From: Acherontichlamydia pituitae
GTDB taxonomy: Bacteria > Chlamydiota > Chlamydiia > Chlamydiales > Rhabdochlamydiaceae
NCBI GenBank assembly: GCA_019634675.1
Contig: JAHCAX010000015.1
Span: forward strand, 1-29,331
Direction of reading: 5' to 3'
Length of the DNA stretch: 29,331 bases
This document shows positions 7,636 through 15,173 of the stretch, in pieces. The notes under the pieces were generated by a model that had not been told where the DNA came from, did no database searches, and saw only the letters and a program-made list of their open reading frames with translations. How positions within the stretch are numbered: position 1 is the first letter of the stretch; each line of letters begins with the position of its first letter. The translations under genes and the position numbers were made by a program.

Positions 7636-8910
7636 TTATTTCTGGACTTTTACCAAGATCTTTTTCTTCTTGCCTGACCCGAAAAGCAGATACTCTCCAC
7701 CAATTAAGAGGTCTTCTTGGATCCGGAACTGAGGATCGTCGACCTTCTCGTTGTTCAGATAAGCGCCAGCGTTTTGGATGAGCCGGAGGGCCTCTGTCTT
7801 GCTTGAGGACAGTCCGATACGGGCTGCGACATCGGTGTACTTTTGCCCGACAACTTCAGCAAAATTCAGATCTGTGCTCGGCATATCCTGAGAAATCTCT
7901 TTAAAGACCTCAGCATCTAAAACAGCTTTTGAGCCCGGAGCTGCACTCTCAGTGACTTTAAGGGCCGTGGCAAGGCCGTCTTCTCCGTGGATCATGCGCG
8001 TAACTTCTTCAGCTAAGCGTTTTTGCACCGTATTAGGGACATAGTCGCTGTAGGCCAGCATCTCTTCGTACTCGCGGATCTCTTTCATCTCCATGAACGT
8101 GAGCATACGCATCATTTTGATCACATCTGCATCGGGCACACGGATAAAATACTGGTAAAACTGATAGGGAGAGCACCGGTCTGCAGCTAGCCAAATCGCA
8201 CCGCCTTCCGTTTTCCCAAACTTCTTTCCATCGCTGCGTGTCAGCAGAGGGAAGGTCAGTCCATAAGCTGCTTCGCCTGAAAGCTTGCGGACCAAATCGA
8301 TTCCAGCTGTGATATTGCCCCATTGGTCGCTTCCGCCAGCCTGCACTTCCACCTCATGCTGGGTTTTCAGATGGTAGAAATCGTACGCTTGCAGCAGCTG
8401 ATAGCTAAACTCTGTAAAACTGATCCCCTCTTCTGATTCTAGCCGGGATCGGACGCTCTCCTTCGCCAACATGTTCCCAACGCGAAAATGCTTGCCGACA
8501 TCGCGCAAAAAATCGACGAGGTTAAACTGAGAAAACCACTGATCATTGTTCAGGACGATCGGGCGGGCGGTGGGATGAAAAAAATCGAGGACCGCTTCAA
8601 AATGGCGGCGGATCCTGGCCACGTTCTGGATGATGGCCGCTTGGTCCAAAAGAGGCCTTTCCACGCTTTTTCCAGAAGGGTCGCCAATGCGTCCGGTAGC
8701 CCCCCCTAAAATCACCACCGGCGTATGTCCGAACTTTTGGAACCATTTCAAAAAGACGATTCCAACGAGGCTTCCAATGTGAAGGCTATCTGCGGTCGGA
8801 TCAAATCCCACATACACTTTTAGGGGTTTATCAGCTCGTTTGATCAGTTCTTCACTTGTAAGGGCATCGATAAGCCCTCTTTCCTTAAGACACTCAATGA
8901 CATTAGACAT
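7636..8910 (-). CDS. tyrS: Tyrosyl-tRNA synthetase
   Basis: A class I aminoacyl-tRNA synthetase that charges tRNA-Tyr. The 424-residue length is normal for the bacterial TyrRS-1 type. The ATP-binding HIGH motif is HIGS (44-47) in FDPTADSLHIGSLVG, and the KMSKS loop is KFGKT (230-234), the usual form in this group. QAGGSDQWGNITAGIDL is the tyrosine-binding region, and about 355-420 is the S4 RNA-binding domain. AAGGAAG lies about 8 nt upstream of the ATG. No T-box-like leader is visible in the 100 nt upstream. Confidence 0.97.
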   Translation of the reverse strand: MSNVIECLKERGLIDALTSEELIKRADKPLKVYVGFDPTADSLHIGSLVGIVFLKWFQKFGHTPVVILGGATGRIGDPSGKSVERPLLDQAAIIQNVARIRRHFEAVLDFFHPTARPIVLNNDQWFSQFNLVDFLRDVGKHFRVGNMLAKESVRSRLESEEGISFTEFSYQLLQAYDFYHLKTQHEVEVQAGGSDQWGNITAGIDLVRKLSGEAAYGLTFPLLTRSDGKKFGKTEGGAIWLAADRCSPYQFYQYFIRVPDADVIKMMRMLTFMEMKEIREYEEMLAYSDYVPNTVQKRLAEEVTRMIHGEDGLATALKVTESAAPGSKAVLDAEVFKEISQDMPSTDLNFAEVVGQKYTDVAARIGLSSSKTEALRLIQNAGAYLNNEKVDDPQFRIQEDLLIGGEYLLFGSGKKKKILVKVQK

Positions 8911-9014
8911 ACTTCATCTTCCTTGAAAAAGAAGAAGTGTAGCGAAAGGAAGAATTTTTCGACAAAACCAATCGAAGATAGCTTGTCAAATTCCCAAATT
9001 TTTAAGTTGGGTTA

Positions 9015-9365
9015 TTATTTTTGGACAGTCGTCTTGCGCTCAGCGTAAAACTGGGATGCAGACTTCCCCTTTGATAACTGAGAATCTTTCTTTAACTTTT
9101 CAGCGAGCAACACAACGCGTTGGCTCAAATCGGCTGTATTTTGATTCTCGTCGAACAGGCAGATACTCTTAGACTTTAAGACCACTCTGTGCTGAGCATG
9201 CCGCTCGATCCAGCGATGGATCTCAATCGCCTTTTTTTCCAATGCCTGAGGAGTAATTTTTTTATCGACCGCTTCCAGCTGGCGTTTGAGCTTTTCCCGC
9301 GCTTTGCGTGTTTTAGAGCTTTCGTCTGCCAACTGCATTTTCTTTTCGCTCAATGTATGCGACAT
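9015..9365 (-). CDS. Small charged coiled-coil protein of unknown function
   Basis: A 116-residue, Lys/Glu-rich protein with no signal peptide or membrane segment. Residues 1-60 (MSHTLSEKKMQLADESSKTR onward, with KLKRQLEAVDKK) look like a continuous helix or coiled coil. The middle VVLKSKSICLFDE looks like a strand, and the C-terminus is basic and polar. GAGG lies about 7 nt upstream of the ATG at 9365. I do not recognise a family. It is followed by tyrS, 104 nt downstream in the same direction; nothing links the two functionally. Confidence 0.7.
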   Translation of the reverse strand: MSHTLSEKKMQLADESSKTRKAREKLKRQLEAVDKKITPQALEKKAIEIHRWIERHAQHRVVLKSKSICLFDENQNTADLSQRVVLLAEKLKKDSQLSKGKSASQFYAERKTTVQK

Positions 9366-9634
9366 ACCCCTACCTCACACTTAATATTCTATTTTTGGGA
9401 GAATCAGCGCTCAAGACAAGAAGAACGCTCATTGTGTATCATAAAGATTTTAGATTTTACTTCAAATCGAACAATATTTTGACGCCCAAGGATAGGATAT
9501 AATAAAAAAATAATGATAAAACAAACTAAATTAAATATACAACCATAAAACAACATTTCCATTCTGGTTATTTCAATTAAATGATAAAATTGTGTGATTT
9601 TAACGAAAACAAAAAAAATTAGAAGGAGGCCGCT

Positions 9635-11002
9635 ATGACAACGAAAGCAGTCACCGACAGCACAGACACAGTTTATCCCGCTCCTGCCACCCTAACGGAG
9701 CAGGCGGACATAGAACAGGATTCTCTTCTCCTTGATTGTCCTGATGAAATTATCCTGCCGATTTTATTCTCTCTTGGAGAAAAAGACCTCGCTAGCGCTT
9801 CTCTAACCTGCCGCCGCTTATATGTCCTTGCCAATGACACATTTTTATGGAAAAACCTCTTTTTTAAAACCTTTCCATACCGAGCCACTAAGGTAACGCC
9901 ATATCCCATGATCGCATGGAAGCCATTTCATCAAGACGCCTATCGAATTGAGTCCAATCTCCTCCATGGAATTTGCCAAGAAAAAACCCTGCCAGCCCAT
10001 GATGCTAGGATCACCAGCATCCACCACCAAACACCCTACCTATTCACCGCTGATTCCGAAGGGACCCTAAAGGTCCGCTCGAGACACCCTGAGCACCTCT
10101 ATGCTGATGTTCAAACGATCAGCGGTTGCCAAGGCGGTTCCATCCAATTCCACGCTGAAACAGGAACCATCGCTTTCCCAACCGAAGACGGTTCGATCAG
10201 ACTTCTGCGCAAGCCTTCGCCTCAAGAACCTTTTGACACCGTGCAAGTCCTTCCTGGAGACGGCTCTAAAATCGAACAATTTTCACTGGAAAAAGAGCAT
10301 CTGTTCTTCGTAACCGGAAACCGTAATTTCTACATTTGGAGCAAGGATTTGAGCGACAACTATGCGAATCCAGCTTCCATCCCCGACATTATGAAATTTG
10401 CCTGTTTTTCCAATGAAGTTGCAGTCCTTAAGAGCGACAGCACGATTGCAATCTTGAAGATCAATGAAGATAAATCGGTAGACTACTCCTACTCCCCCGC
10501 CGAGACTACACCCTCTTTAGGACGGTTAGCTCACATCGTTTTTACAGATGAGAACCTCTTTATTTGCAACCTTTTTGGAATGGTGAAAGTGTTTGCCAAG
10601 GAGGCAGAAGGCCCGCTCAAAGAGATACAAAACATGCCGCTTCTAACTCAATTTCCAGACTCGATCACTAGCCTTCTTGCTCATGAGGATTACCTGATTT
10701 CAGGCAGTTTAAAAGGACAGGCGAGGATTTTCAGAAGACAGCCATCTAAAGAATATGCAGAAATACCATGTCCAGCCGTCCATACCGATCGGATCAACCA
10801 AATCGTCATGAAAGAGGGTTTTCTCTGCATCGCCTCTACCGATTCTAAAACTAGCCTGTTGCGAAAAAACCCGGCAGGTGAATTTATTGGCCTTAAAGAA
10901 CTGCAAAACCTAGATCAAGGGGCAACAACTGTTGCCATTGAAGACGACCGGTTCATTTCTGGATATGCAGATGGACAAATGAGAATCTGGGACTTTACCT
11001 AA
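9635..11002 (+). CDS. F-box protein with degenerate WD40-like beta-propeller (candidate ubiquitin-ligase effector)
   Basis: Residues 34-80 (LDCPDEIILPILFSLGEKDL, then SLTCRRLYVLANDTFLWKNL) match a eukaryotic F-box, the helical unit that binds Skp1 in SCF ubiquitin ligases. The rest, about 115-455, is made of 35-45-residue units rich in beta strands with loose WD40 features: ITSIHHQTPYLFTADSEGTL, ITSLLAHEDYLISGSLKGQA and the end ISGYADGQMRIWDF. I count roughly seven or eight blades. F-box plus WD40 is the layout of Fbw substrate receptors, so in an intracellular bacterium this is likely a secreted effector that recruits a host target to SCF. There is no Sec signal; type III signals cannot be judged by eye. 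AGAAGGAGG precedes the ATG by about 5 nt. Skp1 binding is inference. Confidence 0.8.
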   Translation: MTTKAVTDSTDTVYPAPATLTEQADIEQDSLLLDCPDEIILPILFSLGEKDLASASLTCRRLYVLANDTFLWKNLFFKTFPYRATKVTPYPMIAWKPFHQDAYRIESNLLHGICQEKTLPAHDARITSIHHQTPYLFTADSEGTLKVRSRHPEHLYADVQTISGCQGGSIQFHAETGTIAFPTEDGSIRLLRKPSPQEPFDTVQVLPGDGSKIEQFSLEKEHLFFVTGNRNFYIWSKDLSDNYANPASIPDIMKFACFSNEVAVLKSDSTIAILKINEDKSVDYSYSPAETTPSLGRLAHIVFTDENLFICNLFGMVKVFAKEAEGPLKEIQNMPLLTQFPDSITSLLAHEDYLISGSLKGQARIFRRQPSKEYAEIPCPAVHTDRINQIVMKEGFLCIASTDSKTSLLRKNPAGEFIGLKELQNLDQGATTVAIEDDRFISGYADGQMRIWDFT

Positions 11003-11013
11003 TTGAAAAGAAG

Positions 11014-11033
11014 AAGGGGGGAGAATCCCCCTT
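11014..11033. terminator. GC-rich hairpin between convergent genes
   Basis: AAGGGGG (11014-11020) pairs with CCCCCTT (11027-11033) around a 6-nt loop. It lies in the 36-nt gap where the F-box gene and the tandem-domain gene converge. It has no clear T-run but is well placed to end transcription from both sides. Confidence 0.5.
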
Positions 11034-11038
11034 GCATG

Positions 11039-11611
11039 TTACGAGTGGGTTTGCACGATGTTCTGGATATACTTCTGATCATCAGGAGACAGCGGAGTAT
11101 CATTAACATATGATGCTCGCACTCTATCCTGAAAAGCTTGACCGCCGGAAAATGCTTTAACAGCATCTCCGAATATCTCCTTATTTGCGCTAGCAACCGC
11201 TGCCTGGCCATATGTAGCTTCCAAGGCATTAAAGAACTTCTCCCCGCCAACAGAAATGAGATGCTCGCTCTGCGCGTAGGGAATATTTTGGATGTACTCT
11301 TTTCCAATCGGCATTTTTGCAATGATGCGCTCGACGATCTTAATCTGATTTTGCACAGATATATCAGCATCATTATAAACAGCCTCATAGACTCTTTTCT
11401 TGCCGGCCTCTAGCGTCGATGGATCATTAACCCCTTTAAAGAGACTATTGATGTATTTTTGGACGGGCTCATTACCAAAATATGATTTGAGGGCGGTGAC
11501 GAACCCTTTGCCCGGCATCGCATAAAGCTTTCTTGAGCGCTCATCTTGCGGAGCCGCGAGGGCTACAATATAACTCGCATCATCCACATTATATTTACCA
11601 TGAACTGACAT
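11039..11611 (-). CDS. Protein with two tandem copies of an unrecognised ~82-residue domain
   Basis: A 190-residue protein with no signal peptide or membrane segment. Two halves, about 13-96 and 106-187, follow the same plan. Each has Tyr-Ile at the start, a Gly-x2-Phe-x2-Ala-Leu helix (MPGKGFVTALKSYFG; VGGEKFFNALEATYG), a Val about 4 residues after the Gly, a middle Phe/Gly turn, a Val-rich helix, then D-x-S/P-x-S and a Gln-x-x-Ile ending. The second half aligns without gaps to the single-domain protein encoded upstream. I do not recognise the family. Predicted structure looks mostly helical. GAGG lies 7 nt upstream of the ATG. It converges on the F-box gene; it could be an accessory or effector protein, but there is no direct evidence of function. 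Confidence 0.75.
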   Translation of the reverse strand: MSVHGKYNVDDASYIVALAAPQDERSRKLYAMPGKGFVTALKSYFGNEPVQKYINSLFKGVNDPSTLEAGKKRVYEAVYNDADISVQNQIKIVERIIAKMPIGKEYIQNIPYAQSEHLISVGGEKFFNALEATYGQAAVASANKEIFGDAVKAFSGGQAFQDRVRASYVNDTPLSPDDQKYIQNIVQTHS

Positions 11612-11710
11612 ATAACAACCTCATAATTAATTTATTATTAAAAATACAAGAAACCGTTAATTATTTTAACAAAAACAATATTAAATGCAAATAATTATGT
11701 AATTTTATAT

Positions 11711-11749
11711 AAAAAAGGCTCGAGAATTAATTCTAGAGCCTTTTATTTA
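11711..11749 (-). terminator. Intrinsic terminator after the single-domain gene
   Basis: AAAAGGCTC and GAGCCTTTT form the base of a long stem whose inner part, AGAATT/AATTCT, is also paired, leaving one mismatch. Runs of A on one side and T on the other allow termination in either direction. It lies 17 nt past the stop codon of the minus-strand gene at 11766-12071 and separates it from the tandem-domain gene. Confidence 0.8.
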
Positions 11750-11765
11750 AGAAATAATTTAATAA

Positions 11766-12071
11766 TTATTCTTTGAAAACGCCTAGAGCGACATTCTGAG
11801 CCATGTATGCTAGGTACTTCTGATCAGCAACAGATACAGGGGCATTGTCAACGATCGCAGCTGTTAGGCGGTCCTTGAACTCTTTTACGCCGGAAAACGA
11901 TGCATCTGACTGTTTATATAAGATTCGCGTTGTTGAACTAACCTTATCTTCTCCAAAAGCCGCTTCCAGTGCCGCAAAAAACCGTTGCCCTGGAACAGGC
12001 CCTAGCTTCTTTTCTGCAGTGTGCGGTAAATTTTCAATATATGCTTTATTAATTACTGGCTGAACTGCCAT
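11766..12071 (-). CDS. Single-domain paralogue of the neighbouring tandem-domain protein
   Basis: A 101-residue protein whose residues 11-92 (YIENLPHTAE to QKYLAYMAQ) align without gaps to residues 106-187 of the next protein. My hand count gives 31 of 82 identities. Conserved positions include Tyr-Ile at the start, FFxALEAxxG, the FSG turn, FxDRL, a V-x-x-x-P-x-S turn and DQKY near the end. The relationship suggests duplication of one module, then a second fusion or duplication in the neighbour. AGGGG sits about 9 nt upstream of the ATG. No known family is recognised. A terminator separates it from its paralogue, so each gene has its own transcript. Confidence 0.75.
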   Translation of the reverse strand: MAVQPVINKAYIENLPHTAEKKLGPVPGQRFFAALEAAFGEDKVSSTTRILYKQSDASFSGVKEFKDRLTAAIVDNAPVSVADQKYLAYMAQNVALGVFKE

Positions 12072-12322
12072 TTTAATACCCCTATTTTATTAGTTTAATT
12101 TCGGTTTTCAAATAATATTTTAATTGTACATAACAATAAAAGTCAAAAAATATTATAATTAATTTATAACAAAAACAAATACAATGACTTATAAACATGG
12201 AAATTAGATAAGTATTTGATTATCAATGATTAAAGAAACATCACTCGAACAGCTCTGCACATGCAATTTTAGATCTTAGAGGCGAGTGAGGCAAAGCCGC
12301 AGACAGACTCTTAGAAGCTGTA

Positions 12323-13078
12323 CTAAAATGGATTGGTCAGGTCGATGAATGTGCTAGGAAGGTTAAAATGGGCTTGAAGGTGCTTAGATAAGGCCATGAC
12401 CCCTACCCGTTCGGTCGCATAGTGCCCCAAGGCAAAGAAATTGACCCCCCTTTCATGGGCGATATCCCAGATAGGCTCATCAAAGCTTCCTGTAATATAG
12501 CAGTCAAGCCCTTGCTCTGCCGCCTCGACAATGCTCCAATGAGCTCCTCCCGAAATAATGCCGCAAGAGGAAACTACTTTTTTCCCTCCAAAGGCGATAT
12601 GGGCTGGGCGGCCATAGTATTTTTCCAGGACCTTCTGGAATTCTTCAACGGGCACTGGAGAAAAGCGCCCTTTGACCCCGATCGTCATTTTTCGAAATGA
12701 GCCAAAAGGCTCAAGCTGCGACCAGCCTAAATCTGAAGCAGCCTTCCAATTGTTCCCTAATTTTGGATGAGCGTCCAATGGCAAATGGTATCCTAATAAA
12801 GAGATCTGGTTGGTCAGCAGTTTTTCAAGCTTCTGTTTTTTAGGGCCGATGACAGGCAATGGGTCTTTTTGCCAAAAAATCCCATGATGCACAATTAATA
12901 CATCTGCGCCGAGACGTACAGCATCTTCAATTACCGCAACGCTTGAAGAAACGGCGCAGGCAATCTTTCGGACTTCCCGTTTCCCTTCGACCTGCAGGCC
13001 ATTCGGACAATCATCGGTAAAATCTCGAGAAGCCAATAGCGGGTCTAAATATGAAGAAAGTTCTTGTAATGTAATCAT
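12323..13078 (-). CDS. Nif3/DUF34 family metal-binding protein
   Basis: Nif3-like (DUF34, YbgI-type) proteins form toroidal hexamers with a dinuclear metal site; a GTP cyclohydrolase-like or metal-handling role has been proposed, but the function is not settled. Metal-ligand motifs are present: VHHGIFW, LPLDAHPKLGNN and GHYATERVG near the C-terminus. The length of 251 residues matches the short form without the central PII-like insert. I place the start at ATG 13078 (MITLQELSSYL), which has AAGG just upstream. An in-frame GTG ten codons earlier has no ribosome site. The gene is divergent from rpiA with only 60 nt between starts. Confidence 0.9.
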   Translation of the reverse strand: MITLQELSSYLDPLLASRDFTDDCPNGLQVEGKREVRKIACAVSSSVAVIEDAVRLGADVLIVHHGIFWQKDPLPVIGPKKQKLEKLLTNQISLLGYHLPLDAHPKLGNNWKAASDLGWSQLEPFGSFRKMTIGVKGRFSPVPVEEFQKVLEKYYGRPAHIAFGGKKVVSSCGIISGGAHWSIVEAAEQGLDCYITGSFDEPIWDIAHERGVNFFALGHYATERVGVMALSKHLQAHFNLPSTFIDLTNPF

Positions 13079-13138
13079 GCATCCTTGAACATTTGAAGAT
13101 AGGTTCACATCAACATATTATAATTCTTTTTGGTTCAT

Positions 13139-13819
13139 ATGTCCAGAGACGCTGTCAAAAAAGCAGTCGGATACAAAGCCGCTGAACTTGTCGAAGATGG
13201 CATGCTCATTGGACTAGGAACGGGTTCAACCGCATATTTTTTCATCGAAAAATTGGTCCAACGATGCCAAGAAGGGCTTAAGATCCGTGCAATCGCGAGT
13301 TCTCTCCAATCACATAATCTGGCAAAAAAAGGGAAAATCCCCCTTCTTGATATCGATGCTATCACCTCTCTGGACATGACTGTCGATGGCGCGGATGAGA
13401 TCGATCCTCAAAAAAGGATGATCAAAGGAGGAGGCGGCGCCCTTGTTCGAGAAAAAATTGTGGCAAGCATGAGCAAGGAGATGATCGTCATTGTCGACGA
13501 AGGGAAATGCGTCGACAAACTCGGTTCTGCCAAACTGCCTGTCGAAGTGATCTCTTTTGCATCCCATGCTACGCTTCGAAGGATTGCAAACCTAGGCTAC
13601 CATGGCGAGTTCCGCAAAAATGCGGACAATTCTCTTTTTGTCACAGACAATGGCAACCAGATCATCGATATCCATTTCAACGAGCCTCGGAACAATCCTG
13701 AAGAGGACCACGAAGCGCTCATGCATATCCCCGGTGTCGTCGACACCGGGTTCTTCTTCCATCTAGCTGGAAGGGTCGTCATCGGCTTTTTTGATGGACA
13801 AATTGTCATCAAATCTTAG
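13139..13819 (+). CDS. rpiA: Ribose-5-phosphate isomerase A
   Basis: RpiA interconverts ribose-5-phosphate and ribulose-5-phosphate in the pentose phosphate pathway. Residues after MSRDAVKKAVGYKAAELVED show all family motifs: GLGTGST (phosphate loop), VDGADEID with the catalytic Asp, KGGGGALVREKI, and DEGKCVDKLG with the catalytic region. Length 226 is normal. I chose ATG 13139 over the in-frame TTG at 13130 because family proteins start near here. No Shine-Dalgarno precedes it, and a TATAAT at 13119-13124 would start RNA only a few bases before the ATG, so the message may be nearly leaderless. Confidence 0.95.
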   Translation: MSRDAVKKAVGYKAAELVEDGMLIGLGTGSTAYFFIEKLVQRCQEGLKIRAIASSLQSHNLAKKGKIPLLDIDAITSLDMTVDGADEIDPQKRMIKGGGGALVREKIVASMSKEMIVIVDEGKCVDKLGSAKLPVEVISFASHATLRRIANLGYHGEFRKNADNSLFVTDNGNQIIDIHFNEPRNNPEEDHEALMHIPGVVDTGFFFHLAGRVVIGFFDGQIVIKS

Positions 13820-14044
13820 ATATAGCAATTAAGAGAGACTCTATAGTGCTGACAGTTGAAGCTTGGAGAAGCTGCCAATGTTGAAGGCGACACCTTCGGG
13901 TGAGGCAAAACTCCAACTTTCAAATGGAAGCAATAGATCTCTTGTATAACCAGCTTTGCCTGAAAAAAGAACGATTTTGTCAGGCGAAAGGGGCTATGCA
14001 AGAGTTCTAATATATACGATTTCGGAAAGAGGAGTTCTGCAGAG
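13820..14044. other. Intergenic stretch with small hairpins, no gene seen
   Basis: This 225-nt gap follows rpiA. It holds a small hairpin, GACACC-TTC-GGGTG (near 13888-13902), and a longer one with GCCTGA (13958-13963) pairing to TCAGGC (13979-13984). No credible ORF with a ribosome site is present. The leader for the next gene starts near 14030, with GAGGAG at 14029-14034, about 10 nt before its ATG. Confidence 0.5.
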
Positions 14045-14458
14045 ATGGCATCTGAACTAGTTCCGATTACATTTAATAAGATCATGCAATCCCGTTCTTA
14101 TACGGTGATCATTTTAGGGACAGCCGAAAAACGGTTTGCTATCTATACAGATCCTCAGGTAGGGCGCAATATCCAAACCTTTTTAACGACGGAACATAAA
14201 CCCCGTCCATATACCCACGACTTAATGAACTCCATTTTCCGCGGCCTGGACATCAAGCCTCTTCAGATTGTGATCACCGATATTGAGGACACCATCTATT
14301 TTGCCCGGCTGTTCCTCGAACAGACAACCGGCGAGCAAAAAACCATTTTAGAGATCGATGCGCGTCCGAGCGACTGCATCACTTTGGCGTTGATGGACAA
14401 TATCCCAGTCTATTGCCGGAAAGAGATCCTTGAAAAAGCCGTCGCAGTCCAAGAATAG
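14045..14458 (+). CDS. Bifunctional nuclease family protein (DUF151)
   Basis: A 137-residue protein of the BFN/DUF151 family. Plant and bacterial members have been reported with DNase and RNase activity, though many are uncharacterised. Family marks are VIILGTAEKRFAIYTDPQVG, the middle RPYTHDLMNSIFRGLDIKP and IDARPSDCITLALMDNIPVY, where the highly conserved R-P-S-D-x-I/A-L-A pattern is clear. It has no secretion signal. It converges tail-to-tail on the HPr gene with a 24-nt gap. Confidence 0.85.
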   Translation: MASELVPITFNKIMQSRSYTVIILGTAEKRFAIYTDPQVGRNIQTFLTTEHKPRPYTHDLMNSIFRGLDIKPLQIVITDIEDTIYFARLFLEQTTGEQKTILEIDARPSDCITLALMDNIPVYCRKEILEKAVAVQE

Positions 14459-14482
14459 GTTCTTGCCAAGGACAAGGTCTTT

Positions 14483-14761
14483 TCAATACTTAATGTTAAA
14501 CTTGTTGCGGGCTAAGTTAAGGATCGACTTAACAGCCTGTTCCGCATCTTCGCCGACGGCTTCGACTTTGATCTTTGCTCCCCTTGCGGCAGCAAGCATA
14601 AGGATACCCAGCAACGACTTTGCATTAACAGTATAATTTTGGTACATAAGCGTCACCTGAGCTTTAAATGAAGTTGCGCATTTAACAAGCTCTGTAGATG
14701 GCCGCGTATGCAATCCCTTCTCATTGACAACTGTAAATGAATCTCGATAAGTATTTTTCAT
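14483..14761 (-). CDS. ptsH: HPr phosphocarrier protein
   Basis: HPr carries a phosphate from PEP via enzyme I (PtsI) and, in Gram-positives and some Gram-negatives, is also phosphorylated on a Ser by HPr kinase. The active-site segment NEKGLHTRPSTELVKCA contains His18. The regulatory region VNAKSLLGILMLAAARG contains Ser49. Both sites are kept, which argues for a regulatory PTS rather than relic status. The length of 92 residues is close to normal (85-90). No ptsI follows: its downstream neighbour is on the opposite strand. Confidence 0.93.
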   Translation of the reverse strand: MKNTYRDSFTVVNEKGLHTRPSTELVKCATSFKAQVTLMYQNYTVNAKSLLGILMLAAARGAKIKVEAVGEDAEQAVKSILNLARNKFNIKY

Positions 14762-14995
14762 ATTTCCTTATTACAAGGGCGCAAAAATGCAAATATTTCT
14801 CTCTTGACGTCAGCCTTTCGGCTTGCAAGAGATGCCGCTGAGAATGCTGTTGAGAGCATTGCTCCTGTGAAATTTAAAAATTCCGATCTTTTTAAATCCA
14901 TCAAAGGAGATAACTGCGACAGATATTTTACAGCAATATTTTTTTACAAACTCCAAGTTTTCTCTTGAATTTAGCTCAAAACGTCAAGCGCGGTA
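14762..14995. other. Non-coding stretch upstream of HPr, with small hairpins
   Basis: Together with the adjacent MITE-A this makes a 412-nt gap between ptsH and pepF. It contains CTCTTG and CAAGAG flanking AGCC/GGCT (about 14812-14841), and AATGCT with AGCATT (about 14843-14861). These may be leader structures of the ptsH transcript. No ORF is convincing on either strand. Confidence 0.4.
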
Positions 14996-14998
14996 TAA

Positions 14999-15168
14999 GA
15001 GACTGTTAACGGATTTAGGTTTCGTCGCTTTTTTGAGAATTTTTCGCAAATTTTGCGTCCGTTTGTTGGGGGTAAATATACGAAAGCTAATATAACCCCC
15101 AACAAACGGACGCAAAATTTCCTGAAAAAGTCCAAAAAATCGACAGAACTAAATCCGTTAACAGTCTC
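14999..15168. mobile_element. MITE-A: complete 170-bp inverted-repeat element
   Basis: The element starts GAGACTGTTAACGGATTTAG and ends with its near reverse complement CTAAATCCGTTAACAGTCTC, and the arms stay largely complementary to the centre (GTCCGTTTGTTGGGGG with CCCCCAACAAACGGAC). It is flanked by TAA on both sides (14996-14998 and 15169-15171), a 3-bp target duplication. It encodes nothing. GAG ends plus TNA duplications fit the IS1031 type of the IS5 family as I remember it, so a transposase of that kind elsewhere may mobilise it. It sits two bases past the pepF stop codon and could act as a terminator there. Confidence 0.9.
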
Positions 15169-15173
15169 TAAGT

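Noticed and set aside
12084..12111. TTGAAA-N16-TAAAAT upstream of the single-domain gene
   Set aside because: Transcription from it would start after the apparent ribosome site of the gene, so it does not fit as its promoter.
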